This document shows positions 1 through 11,900 of a stretch of DNA of 64,000 nucleotides, piece after piece. Location: contig JAUCBJ010009120.1 of NCBI GenBank assembly GCA_032718475.1, positions 1-64,000 of the forward strand, given 5' to 3'. The stretch's first letter is position 1. Each line of letters begins with the position of its first letter. Origin of the DNA: Nemertoderma westbladi (taxonomy: Eukaryota; Xenacoelomorpha; Nemertodermatida; Nemertodermatidae). A program made the translations under genes and the position numbers. The notes under the pieces were generated by a model. The model did no database searches, was not told the origin of the DNA, and was given only the letters and a program-made list of their open reading frames with translations.

Positions 1-740
1 CCCCCCTCCGATTGGTTGATACCCTTGTTGGCGCCCTTTGGAGTGTCCCGTTCACTCCACCTGTTCTCTCTTGGTTAGGGGTTTGGCCCCTGACCCTTAT
101 TGTGTGGTTCACCTTCCCATTTTGTTGGGGTGGCGCGAGTTGGTTGATTGCCCAATCTCGAGGCCCCCAATATTGCTTATCGGCTTAACTTTTATGGGGT
201 GTTAGCAGGATTGGATAAGCTAACACTCCCCCCCCATGCTATCTTCCCGGTGAGAAGATAGCATCAACCGAAAAGTGCGCTACAATCCCGCTGGATCCCG
301 ATCTAGCATCGGGTGTGGGGTGGAAATCTTTTCTCTCGGAGTCGGCTTTCCAGGCCGCTCCCTCTGGGTATGATAACGCTACCCTTTACGCCTGGCGTCC
401 ATGTCGGGCCGATCGTGCTCGCCTCTCACACGATTTTTGTTTCCCCAACACTTTCGCCCTTGACTCTACTCTCCTCTCACTCTACTCTCGGACTTCTCTG
501 TCCCTTACTCAGCCTCTTACTCCTTCCCCCCCCCCCCCCCCCCCACACGCTAGGATTGCATCCGCACCCTCTCCGCACTCCGCACTATCATTCTTCCCTC
601 GACCCCTAATTGACTACCTCATCCCCTCTGACGAATGTCACCTCCCCTCCCGTGCCGTCGCACTCAAGAAGTGTGAAGTCGTCTCGTGTCTCGTCCATAG
701 TCCCATAGTCAATCTAGTCCCCATTCCCAGTAGCTAATTG
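1..740. other. GC-richer segment of unknown nature, possible repeat remnant
   Basis: This stretch is visibly richer in G and C than the AT-rich sequence that follows from about 740. It contains two short perfect inverted repeats: ATGCTATCTTC with its complement around 237-266, and GTGTTAGC with GCTAACAC around 200-227. A C-run lies at 526-544. Open frames of 98 and 140 codons are present, but their translations are low-complexity Pro/Ser/Leu/His and show no domain I recognise. The composition and hairpins would fit the 3' end of a retroelement, but I see no reverse transcriptase, LTR pair or poly(A) tail to prove it. Confidence 0.3.
526..544. repeat. poly(C) run, 19 nt
   Basis: Uninterrupted C homopolymer inside the GC-richer left segment. 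One of several long G/C homopolymers in the window (also 2334-2361, 5872-5895, 6757-6775, 12239-12256). Lengths of such runs are unreliable in assemblies. Confidence 0.9.
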
Positions 741-1198
741 AGAAAGGTTGTATGACTATAGTACTTACATCGAGCGTATATATATATTTCTAGATTACTG
801 ATTACTACGTACGTACATACAATATGCAATGTCGTGCAAAGGAGTCTTCTTTAAGTCGTTCTAAATTCATGTGATCTTTAAATAATCGCAAATTATATTT
901 TTTACACTAAATACTGTAATAAGCAGAAGCTACGGATTTAAGTTAGGCTAATGTGACTTGACTAGTTTATAAATTGTGTGCAATGGTACTTAATCTTTCA
1001 TTTCCTTAGCCGTATCTAGTCCATATTGGATATATTAAATGGCGGGAAATGGAACAAAAATTATGCTAATGAAATAGGCATAGCTTGTCTTTAATATTTT
1101 ATGACTAGGGACTAGACCACTAAATTGTAATTAGGGTGTAGAGTCTACGCCCTAAGCTCTTTACTCTGCTCTATTACTAAGTCCTTATGAACGATGTC
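741..1198. other. AT-rich non-coding stretch, nothing recognised
   Basis: AT-rich sequence between the GC-richer segment and the hAT element. It has a short TA dinucleotide run near 778-787. I see no coding potential, RNA gene or transposon end. Its last eight bases, 1191-1198 (ACGATGTC), are the left target-site duplication of the adjacent hAT element. Confidence 0.6.
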
Positions 1199-2289
1199 CA
1201 GGGTTGGCAACCAATGGTTTTTCTCACCATTGGTTTTTTATGGTTTTTTGGTTTAACCAACTTTTAAAAAAAGGCGAAAAAATTGGTTTTTTATGGTTTT
1301 TTATGGTTTTTCATAAAATTTTACAATTAACGCTGTAAATAATATAAAGCAAACTGGACTGGTAGTCGCGTTTCTTTTTCATTTTGCACTGTCAGACTTT
1401 TAGAATGAAAAAATTTCGAACACTGAGTTTTGCTCGCGTTTCTTTTTCATTTTGCACTGTTACATGTACAGATGTAGAATGAAAAAATTTCGCTCACTTT
1501 GAGTTTTGCTCTCGTTTCTTTTTTTTTATTTTGCACTGTTAGAAGGAAAAAATTTCGCTCACTTATGAGTTTTGCTCGCGTTTCTTTATCTTATCATTCA
1601 GTCATTTTGCACTGTTCAGCTGTTAGATTAGAATGAACAAATTTCTCTCACTTTGAGTTTTGCTCGCGTTTCTTTTTCATCTGTTCATTTTGCAATGTTA
1701 ATGAAAAGGTTTTGCTCGCTTTGCTTGCGTATGTTTCTCGTTTACATTGTTTTAAAATGTGGTGTGCGCGTTTTTTTCGGTGCATGCGCGGTATATTGTC
1801 CAATATTGCGCGGCTGAAAAATTGTGCGCAGGCGTTGTGCACGATTCAGTGGTGGTTTGCAGCCTGGCGTGCAGTCTGGCAGTGGAGCAGTGCAGACGTC
1901 TGGACGTGGGTATGTATTTTTACGTTGTATGTTGTTAGTATTTTGTCACATGCTGCATGGGGCATGGGCTGATGGGTTGGATGAGAGTAAGGACAGAACA
2001 GAACAGCAGAAGAAACGCTTCAAACCAGCATACTGTATGTGGCCTTACCGGTATTCAGTTATTCCAGTATTTTGTTCTATTGGGCAAGCGCAAGGGTTGT
2101 ACTGCAGTACTGTCAGACTGTTGTACGTAGGCCCTACATTTGTATGTATTGCTGTACGGTATTGGATTTAATTAAACCACAGAAAAACCATAAAAAACCA
2201 TAAAAAACCGAAAAAAACCATAAAAAACCAAACAATAAAACCAAAACCAAAAATTTTTTTTCAAAAAACCATGGTTTTTGCCATCCCTG
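1199..2289. mobile_element. Non-autonomous hAT-type DNA transposon, 1091 bp
   Basis: The ends are inverted repeats: the left end reads CAGGGTTGGCAA and the right end, read inward on the other strand, CAGGGATGGCAA. The element is flanked by a perfect 8-bp direct repeat, ACGATGTC, at 1191-1198 and 2290-2297. An 8-bp target duplication with CAGGG termini is the classic hAT signature. Inside both ends lie mirrored subterminal tracts of repeated ATGGTTTTTT (about 1215-1315 and, inverted, 2175-2280). The interior has a tandem block at 1365-1715 and no transposase frame, so the copy would need a transposase in trans. The open frames at 1712-2171 are within the element and show no known domain. Confidence 0.85.
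1365..1715. repeat. Degenerate tandem repeat inside the hAT element
   Basis: Roughly four to five diverged copies of an 80-90 bp unit. Each has GCGTTTCTTTTTCATTTTGC near its start, then CACTGT, then GAATGAAAAAATTTCGCTCA and GAGTTTTGCTCGCG. Copies differ by small insertions and substitutions. The block belongs to the interior of the transposon, not to a gene. Confidence 0.7.
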
Positions 2290-2330
2290 ACGATGTCCCG
2301 CTATATTATTGGGTGTGTTTTTGTCAGATT

Positions 2331-2333
<3 letters not shown>

Positions 2334-2361
<28 letters not shown>
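2334..2361. repeat. poly(G) run, 28 nt
   Basis: Uninterrupted G homopolymer just right of the hAT element. A copy of the dispersed repeat described at 2395-2530 begins shortly after it. Confidence 0.9.
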
Positions 2362-2364
<3 letters not shown>

Positions 2365-2394
2365 TTTCATCGCAATCAAATTGTATCCCTCTCA

Positions 2395-2530
2395 GGGAAA
2401 ATCGACTCTAATAACAGCTGATTACTCTCAAAAATTTAACTGTAACCTGTGCTATTGTCTTTAGTTTATTATTTTGGTTAGAACAACGCTAATGACAAAT
2501 ATATTAGCCGTGGTGGGATTTGCGTCAAGT
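2395..2530. repeat. Dispersed repeat, copy 1
   Basis: This stretch shares a series of segments in the same order with 12057-12236, including CAGGGAAAAT, TAACAGCTGATTA, AACTGTAACCTG, TTAGTTTATT..TTTGGTTA and GGGATTTGCGTC. Both copies sit beside a long G/C homopolymer. Inverted fragments of the TTTATTNTTTTGGTTA part recur at about 5408-5440 and 12395-12425. It is an interspersed repeat of unassigned class; I see no clear termini or target duplication. Confidence 0.6.
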
Positions 2531-2780
2531 TTTCCCCTTGTCGTGTTTTTAGTAATGATTCTCTTTCTGTATGGTTTGCTTCTTAATCTTACTACTGTCT
2601 TACACATGGGAAATCACTCCTCTTGATGATTCGGCCAAAACTATCCCATCCAAATATTTATACCGAATTGATGCATCCAGATCGGTATACCACCGATCGG
2701 TAGACCGGTATTAACTAAAATTATTTGCTGTGCCTGTAATATTTCGATAGTTTACTTATTGTGTTTTGTGTATATTTTAG

Positions 2781-2901
2781 GTGATTCGCGAGAAATCTCA
2801 CGAGGGTCACATTGACGAATACCTCGGCAATGGATTGCATCTACACTACTCCCGAATAACTGATGTAAATGACGAAATGGGCCACGATCATCATGAACCA
2901 G
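2781..2901 (+). CDS. SLC39A10-like: ZIP transporter exon A (first recognisable exon)
   Basis: The acceptor is TATATTTTAG|G and the donor CAG|GTAGGT. The 121-nt exon has 40 full codons plus one base (G), encoding a hydrophilic segment with several His and acidic residues and ending MGHDHHEP. It belongs to the extracellular N-terminal region, where LIV-1 ZIPs commonly carry His-rich stretches. The triplet just before the exon is an in-frame TAG, so the frame cannot continue upstream without splicing. The exon is supported by the phase match to the next exon and its open frame, not by a recognisable domain. Confidence 0.75.
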
Positions 2902-5900
2902 GTAGGTTATGTGTGAGTCAACCATAACATGGTAAGTCTAAATATCTATATGTTCACCATGGACCATGTAAGTGATATAAATAACGATAGTATAGATTTA
3001 TAGGAAGGGATCTAGGGATCTTAACCTCGAATGATAAGTTTATTATACCGAAAGTTTTATTGGCGCAATTGTAGGACTAATCCATCACATGCGTACTTTT
3101 TAACCGGGTATTGTTAACCGGGTAGTCTCTTCAGCGTGGTGTCGGATTCGAACCTGGGACCTGAACTGGACCTGGGACCTAGGATATGAAACTGTGCTGA
3201 TTTCTTATCAGGCTGTTACTGCACCCGTTCTTAACGATGGAATTGAATTATCCCATCTCGCATGGTTTAAAACTTATTGAATTTTACTGACTCGCAATAT
3301 TCCATTCCGCGGATATGTTTTCCAATAGTAAACTAAGGCACTAATTAAATTCCAACAATTCCACTTAGCCCAGCTATTTAATTGTTCTATTAATGCCAAA
3401 GTCTTGACTATTATTCTGGTCCCATTAATTGGTTTTTCTTATATATGTTTGCTGGACATATAATTGCAATGTTTTTTTAGGTATAGCTGAGAACTTGTGC
3501 AAATCTCCCAATTCTTGGCAATTCCCTGCATATTTGTTATTAATTAACTCCCTTCAATGCTCTATTGTTTACCGTGTTTTGTAGACCCCCTCCCCCCTAC
3601 ACACTTATATTCATCTTAGTGAATTTCGTGTCTGGTACAAACGATTAAATTATTTCTGTATATATTTTACATGCATGGCTGTGGGTCCGCCATGTGTTCT
3701 TGTGAATGTATCAAATGGCGGTGTTTAAACTTTTAGTTAAATAAAAGTTGCTCGGTGTGCGGGTACTTGTGATTAACAACCATTATTATCAGTTATTTGT
3801 TTAATTCAAGTGGCGGTGGCTTTTAACCCGCCTAGTATACCGGCCGGTAACCCCAACACCATGCCATCGCGATTCCTGCAGTAATATAATCAATCAATAA
3901 TATCACATCTGTCACTTACTCATGTCCCAGAGCATAGTGTGTTATTTTATTTAAGTAGGCATATTCCACCCTCTTAATTGTATCTACAAGTCAATGTGAT
4001 GAAATTGACTCAGAAATTACCAGGTTACATCTGGGTTTGCGTAAGCTCTAACGTCTGAAGTTTTTAGTCTAGGGACAAAAACACACAGACAATGCTAAAT
4101 TTATAAGCCTTTAGTCGGATTTGAACCTGCGCCGCTAATCATTATTGCGAAAGAAGTACTGGCGTTTCAGCCACTCCAACACTGAGACAAAAATGTGTAG
4201 CTTGGAAATTAGAAAGTTACATTATGTTGCATTTGATCGAGGCTGTTTAGTTTATTTACAAAGAATTCTAGAACGTTGTCAATAATAAATAGTAGAAAGT
4301 TGTTGTTCTAGAATGTTTGATAATTTATTAGGAATAGGAATTCATACAAACTATCGAACGCCTTTCCTTTACCTATTTTCTCAATAAGCCATAAGTATTG
4401 GAAATGGTAAATAAAGGAAGGGACCCTTTTTTTTTAAAACGCTTGGTTTATCTCCATGTACCATCTCCTATATCATCTCATGTACCATCTCCATGTACCA
4501 TCTCCATCTACCATCTCCTGTATCATCTCCTGTACCATCTCCATGTATCATATCTTGTACCATCTCCGTACCATATCCTGTATCATCTCTTGTACCATCT
4601 CCCTCCATGTACCATATCCTGTATCATCTCCTGTACCATCTCCATGTACCATATCCTGTATCATCTCCTGTACCATATCCATGTACCATATCATGTATCA
4701 TCTCCATGTCCCATATCCTGTATCATCTCCTGTACCATCTCCATGTACCATATCCTGTATCATCTCCTGTACCATCTCCATGTACCTTCTCCTGTATCAA
4801 ATTTCATAGATTATTATTGGTGTTATGGGTGAATGAGTCAATACGGCCAACTACGGTAGGGTTGAGCAAAGTGGCAGCATATGAAGGTATTGACAGATGG
4901 GAAGCCATGAGGAGATAAATTGCGGACATACAAGGTATCAGATAGTATTTCCAGGTCTATCTTTTACTTGAGCCGCTATCTGAATTGTTAGAGCGTCAGA
5001 CTTCCAACTCGGAGGTCACCAGTTATAATATTATAATCAAATTTCATGCATGTTCATGAATGCGGTGATCGAAAATCGATAATCGATCGGAAGTGGTTTC
5101 GAAAATATTCAATAAATTTTTTTCGCATTTGTGATGATTTCGATAAATTTTTAATGAACTTTATATTATTACTTATTATTGCTATTATTTTATATTCTTG
5201 TAAGACAAACAGTCGAAGAATATATAAATGATATATATAACATGGTAGAATGCACATGACACTCTGGATAAGGCACCATATCGTATTGTAGAGAGTTGAG
5301 GAATATCTTTTTTAATATGAGTCTGATGAATATAAACTGTGAGTACCGGTAACGAGCATCAACTGGATAATGCACCAGATCGTGGAGCAGGTTATAGTCG
5401 CATGTTATTCTAACCAAAACAATAAACTATAGTCAATTGTTAGGGACAACAATTAAGGGCGTGCGGTGCGTGGTGGTTGTTGTTACTTGTGGCGTAATCC
5501 ATGTTTCCGCTCCTTACAGTATTATACTACGGAGAATAATTATCGACCACCTTCTATAATTATATAAATAGTTTAGCGCGCGTTTCATGCTTCACTCCAA
5601 TGAGTTCATTTAATACCGCGCCGCGATTTCCGTTGCTGTAAATAGTCAACCCACGTGCCGGGCCCTTAGTGTGTTACATTAACCGAAATCGGATCCTGAG
5701 TTAATCCAAATCAGCATTAGAAATCTAATCAGAGTAAAATTGCCGAGCCCTAAATCCTTACCTGATTACTTCTCCCTCGTATTCCACCTAAGTTGATTTT
5801 AATTTTAGAGAGTGATTAGCTTTCACTAAGGTATTCCGTTCGTACACTCTACAATTCCCTGGTGATGGTACGGGGGGGGGGGGGGGGGGGGGGGGCAGTA

Positions 5901-8900
5901 GGTTGACGGCGGATACCCCATTCCTTTATCCCGCCACTCCAGACTCTATCAATTTCGGGTTCGTGCGTTGAATATGTAACGGATTTATTTTTTCACAAAA
6001 TGCCAAGAAATGGATTTAGATTAACGTTTTGTGTGGAATTAATGACAAGGTGTGCTGATAGATACTGGTTGTACATGTGTTTGAGTATATCCCTTACGCA
6101 CGTGGAACGTCCAATGTATTGTGTGTGTATCTTATTACATTATTAATTGTTTTTTATATTGTATACTGATGAGTAATGCCGTGTGTGAGGATTAATTTAG
6201 TGATATTGACCTACTGACTAATGACTTGATTATGTTATGTGACGTCTCTTATAGTCTCTCTCTCTTTTAATATAACTTTATATTACTAATATTTCTGAAG
6301 TGTAAGATAAAGTGATTGTTACCCAAAACCCACCATATACTATTAACTTTAAGGAATTGAATCCAAAATTGCAATCCCGATCCCGAAAAACGGGATCTCG
6401 AGAGTGATAATCCCGGTCCCGATCCCGGAAATCCCGAAAAGTCTGATTACGTATAAACACTACAATGCACCTTCTTAAAATTTCGAATATAAACTAAATA
6501 AACAACAAATTGAATAGGACAACTTAATTAATGGGCCTGCGTATACTGTGCCTGTGTATACTGTATGGTATTATAAATGTGACATGATACTGTATTTTCA
6601 TGTAAATATTTAGGTAATTTGAATCATTTATTAATAATCAATAATGCAATGTTTCTCCTGGCCTTACAGCATGGTTGATAAAATTCAGGATTTAAAAGAA
6701 TAAAAAAAATCTGATTTTTTTATTTTTATATGTGATTTAAATAACCCCGGTCTCTACCCCCCCCCCCCCCCCCCCGCAGTTTTTATCGTAAAGGAGTGAT
6801 TCATGGCTAGAATTGAAGCTGACCATATACCCATCACAATCTTTATTTTTATATTACGTATTTTTTTTATTGACCCACAGAATGCGTTTCGGAAACAAAG
6901 AAATGTAGCTGCATGGACTAAACACTCGAGCAAAACACTTTTGTAGTTTGATAGAAGGACTTTGCTTTCATGTGGTGACATTGGTTTTAACCACCTGTGG
7001 TTTTTTTTACCACAAAACAGTACTTTTCAAAATATGAAATTTTCAATATTTTCATCGATTAAATATGAAAAATGAAAAAATATACCCCAGGGAATAGCAG
7101 AGTCCAAAAATGCGCATGATATTTGTGTAAACAAGAACAACAATATTTATAGCTGATATTCATGTCTCTGTGTATAAAACAAACAATAACAAAGTTTATT
7201 GCGTAGAATTGACACAACTACCAATTTCATATTTTTACGTGAGATTTCACGTACCTGTAGAAATAATTCAATATCACGTATTCTTAAGTAATATTTATGG
7301 GGCCTCGGGACCGGGATTATCACTCTCGGGATCCCGTTTTTCGGGATCGGAATTGCAATTTTGGATTCAATAAAGTTATTAGTATATGTAGCGGGTTTTG
7401 GGTAACACACACTTTATCTTACACTTCAAAATTATTAGTAATATAAATTTATATTAAAATTAATTTGAATTGATTACTGGATGGTTTACTTACATAAAAA
7501 TTCGATATATTCAAAACATTTCCGTTCTGCTGGAACTATTTATCAGATATTCAACAAATTTACTTAAATATATATTATATTATTCGGGATCCCGTTGAAA
7601 AAATGTCGGGATCGGGACCGGGATTGCATTTTTCCCCGGGATCCCTGTTTTTCGGGATCGCTATAATTGTATACTGTCTTGCTTTATTTTTATTGGCATC
7701 GGCCTGGAGTAATAACTATTTTCATACTTGTGTGTAAAGTAGCACTTTACAGTGTGATGATCCGAGTGGCTCTATTACACGAACGAACGTTAATGAGTGA
7801 GTGAAAATAAAGCCACGAGGATCAGAACACTGTAAAGTACTTTGCAACCATTATTATATATGTAGTTTTATTCCAAAATTTTAACATTACGAAATGATTG
7901 TTTATTTATATATTATAAGTGATAAAAACTGCACAAATTAAATTAGTTGCTGTATAAATAAATGTAAAAATGACATAAATTATGTTATAAAAAAGTTAGC
8001 TTATATTTATTGTGGCGTTTGGAGCCATGTTAATAGTTTATAGCTACTGGTTATTAATAGCTACCGGTAGGTAATGAGGTGGCCTATCTGGCTGTCAGGC
8101 TATTAATAATAAATACCACCTATTGTTTACGCGGTAACCAATGACGCTGTAACTTTACAGATCGCCGTCATTGGTTACCAGATAAACAAGGGACATTAGA
8201 ACACCAATACAATACTAAATGTACAGGCCCTACAATACTGGAATGTCCACCATTCCTCCATTCCATTGCCCATGCCCTCCAAGTTCTAAAGCGCTAAATA
8301 ACAACTCGCTGTTAACACTAACGGCGTTGAGTAGTAATGTTACAATTTTGGAATAAAAATAATTAATAATAATAATAATAAAACATCATTTTTCTCACTT
8401 TGCCTATTTTTGACATTTTCCATCAATAAATTCCCTATCATTTTTTCACTCAATTTTCATCAAACAGATATATACTAAAGTGTCCTGCAGCTTGCGGGCT
8501 ACAATCGTGAGTATTGGTTTTGTAAAACATTGCCATTTGGATGTTCTAGATCATATTTTGTAACAGTACTTCCGTTACCCCTCAACATTTATGATCCCCA
8601 AAATATAGTACGAACTTAAAAACCCCTTAAATTTTTCAAAAACAATAATTTAATGATGAAATTTTCATAAAAGATTGCCTGAAAATATATATGCAATTTT
8701 TGAAATAACATCTACCTGCACAAAAAGTGACATATTTTTTGAACAAAATGGTTTGCGAAGCTATTCATATACTCAGTTTTCTTAGTAAAAGATCATAGAT
8801 CGTTGCGTTAAAATTTCCGAATAGTAGCATTAAAATTAAATAGATTTGGGGTAATGGTCCCCTTAAAACATGCAATGGCACTAGCGTACTCAGAAAAAAT

Positions 8901-11900
8901 ATAAATTCGGGATTCACATTCTTAATTCTCTACTAAACGAAAGAAATATGTAAACAAGTGAAGTGAAGATTGGATATGTTGCGTGTAATAATGCTAATTT
9001 CATGCTTTCATGATGTTCCATACATGTTCGACACGTTCACCATCATCAAGTAAATAACTGTTCTATTGATGACAAATTGAATTACCACACTATATATGTA
9101 CATTGATATTTACTTTATGATGGCCGTAATAGATAGTGCATAAACCTTTTTCCTTTTATATATTATTTACTGTGTATATATTGATGTATGATGATAATAG
9201 TACTAAATTAAGTAACCAATTTCTTATAAGCCTAATGGCAAACAATTTTTTTACACCTACGGAAATACTGTAGGATAGGAAAGGCCTTGGTTAAATAATG
9301 TATTTCCTAAATTAGTTAGTATTAGCGCCTCTCTCATAAAGTGAAGTGGATGTACGTTAATTCATTGATGAAATAAATAAACAAATAGTATTTTTTATGG
9401 TGCTGATATGGCTTCGCAGAAGAATCTAAAATGACCCCATCCCATCCCATAGTCACTCACATAGAGGCCCGTGTATGAATCCTACATGACCCACATAGCC
9501 GATTCGCCCTGTGTGTAATAACTACAGCCAACTCGCCGGAATTAATAACTGTATTTAATATTATTTAGATTCAAGTGATTCCGCTGGCGTTTACAATGCA
9601 GTTAACCCTACCGAAGCCGATGTACACTACGGAGACCTCATGGAACAGCCCATTAGTCAGAGTAAAGAGGCCACCTTAACTACTGGCCGCAGTAGTCTAG
9701 CCAACCCAGTTCTCCCCAAGTACACCACATCCACGCCTACAGGTTACATTGGTAAACCTACAGGTGCAAATACATCGCCCGACAGCCACAAAATAGATAA
9801 AAAGGCCCATTCAGTACCAAAGAAACATAGGTGAGTTAATATTGTAAGTGGCAAACTCAAATTATACAATTTTTATTAACTTGTCTGCGTTCAAGGTATC
9901 CGTAATCGTATGTACTATGTATTGTATGTATGTACATTGTCAATGTCCATGTCCAACAATTTGATGTGCCAGATGGTCTCTGATTTACAATTCTGTACAA
10001 TGCGAAAAAATGCAGATGCAAATGATAAAACTGATTTACTGACATTAGTTTGCACTTGTAAATCAGTTTTACCATATCGTAATACTAATTAGTTATTATA
10101 TAATAATATCCGACTATCCTGTGCACATACACTGCATTTATGTAGAGGACCAAGTTTAGAAACACAGTACTATAAGAATACAGTACAGTAATGTTTTCAT
10201 ATCATCGTAATCAGTGTACAACAATAAATAATTTGTTCTCAAATTATTATAACTTGATATATTTTGCGATGTTATCGGAATATACTTCATTCTCATTATA
10301 GGTGTTTAGGATTTTAGTGGCGCTATGTGACTCATTTTGGTCTCATTGGAACAGCAATGGTTGATTTAGTTGTACTAGAGGTATGAACAAACTATCATTT
10401 TTTTTGAAGTTATCGTCTATATTTCACATTACAAGCCATGACTTCAATCGCATCGCGATCCTTAGGGCACAGAAACTGACGGAGTCGTCGCGAATTTCGC
10501 AAACGACGGGAATTTCGAGAATTTCGCAAACGCCCGGAATTGTTTTTATGTAATATTGGATGCGCAAACAGAATTTATTGTTTTCAAAGAAACAATAATT
10601 ATTCCAGGATTTTAACTTTAGTTGTCCAAGTTGGTTCTATTGTAAATAAATATATATATATCACACCATCTCCTGGAATATAGTTTCTCTATTCGGGTCT
10701 GCCCCACCCCCAACCCCCAAATTTTCCTACAAATCTTAATTAGATTGAATGAACTTTGACACAGAGTTAATTTCATCTCCCTTCTCCTCGGTGGGTGAGC
10801 CAGAATTTTCATTTTCGCTTTCAATCCTTAGCTACTTTACCGATATCATCGCAAAACTTGTAACGTTATGATAATTTGAAAAAAATGGCATCCACCTCAG
10901 AAATATTAATTTTTTATAGTTTTATAGTCATCAATGGCTTCTAACATGCTATAAATTATCCCCATATGAGTCTATTGGCAAAACGCCCTATCGTGACCTT
11001 ACCGATGACAGCGATTGTAGTGGGATTACTTTGGTGGCGTTGAGCACCGGGTGACTTTGGTGGCGTTGAGCACCGGGTTACTTTGGTGGCGTTGAGCACC
11101 GGGTTACTTTGGTGGCGTTGAGCACCGGGTTACTTTGGTGGCGTTGAGCACCGGGTTACTTTGGTGGCGTTGAGCACCGGGTTACTTTGGTGGCGTTGAG
11201 CACCGGGTTACTTTGGTGGCGTTGAGCACCGGGTTACTTTGGTGGCGTTGAGCACTGGGTTACTTTGGTGGCGTTGGGCACCGGGTAGACTTCAACCAAA
11301 TTGAGAAGACATGTCACTGCCTATTTTATCATAATTTGGCACAAATTTTGGGGGTTAAATATATGAATTTCTAAAAAAGATTTTGGGTCACCCTGTCCAA
11401 TATGTATAATAATGCTTTAATATATATTTATTTATATAATATAGCGACTGTACAGTACAACGTTCTGCAGTCTGCACTTGCACGGCTGTTTGTTCTACCA
11501 ACAACTTCGCAAACTCGCATTTAACATGGAGTATACAGTAGTAGAACCTGCAAATAATTATTTCCCGTCCGCGTCCGTTTAAAATATGATACAATGCCAT
11601 ATTTTGTGTTCTGTCACGGTTCGAGTTGCCTGGAATTGTATTATACGTGAATGCTGCATTTGGTGAGAACGCCTGAGGAGCTATTATTTGCGGTAGAGTG
11701 CGTCCGTCTGTATAGATATATAATGAGAACTGTGCCTTATGGCGTTTAAGTTCGGCTTTGGTGGACATGTGTATTAGTGGACACTGGATACGTAATTATT
11801 ACGGGTTGATATAGTTCATTAGTTGAGAGATATAAGTTATTTTAATGGACTTTCCCCAAGGCAGTGTAATATGATTGCTATAGCCGATGGGTCATGAAAA

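Larger units (their letters stand above)
2902..9568 (+). other. Intron 1 (6.7 kb), repeat-rich
   Basis: Intron between exons A and B, from GTAGGT to TTATTTAG. It contains tRNA-like remnants (3110-3190, 4107-4188, 4968-5037), a CATCTCC-type minisatellite (4451-4798), G and C runs, a large inverted-repeat element (6266-7458) and two hairpin-forming inverted repeats (7741-7844, 8123-8189). The remainder is AT-rich. Open frames in it are short and show no domain I recognise. Confidence 0.75.

Noticed and set aside
313-737. Open frames of 98 and 140 codons at the left edge
   Set aside because: Low-complexity translation crossing a poly(C) run, with no recognisable domain and no link in phase to the ZIP exons.
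1712-2171. Open frames as a hAT transposase fragment
   Set aside because: Too short and without any recognisable transposase motif such as a BED finger or hAT dimerisation domain; the element appears non-autonomous.
2556-2627. ATG frame with a signal-peptide-like start (MILFLYGLLLNLTTVLHM)
   Set aside because: Hydrophobic and in the right place for the missing first exon, but it ends in TGA with no convincing GT donor before the stop, so it cannot be spliced to exon A.
4107-4188. Functional tRNA gene
   Set aside because: A- and B-box-like motifs are present but no acceptor stem pairing or clear anticodon arm; treated as a SINE or pseudogene.
4398-4918. Three overlapping plus-strand frames of 117-144 codons rich in Tyr, His, Ser and Pro
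   Set aside because: All arise from the stop-free CATCTCC minisatellite in intron 1; open in all three phases, as expected for such a repeat.
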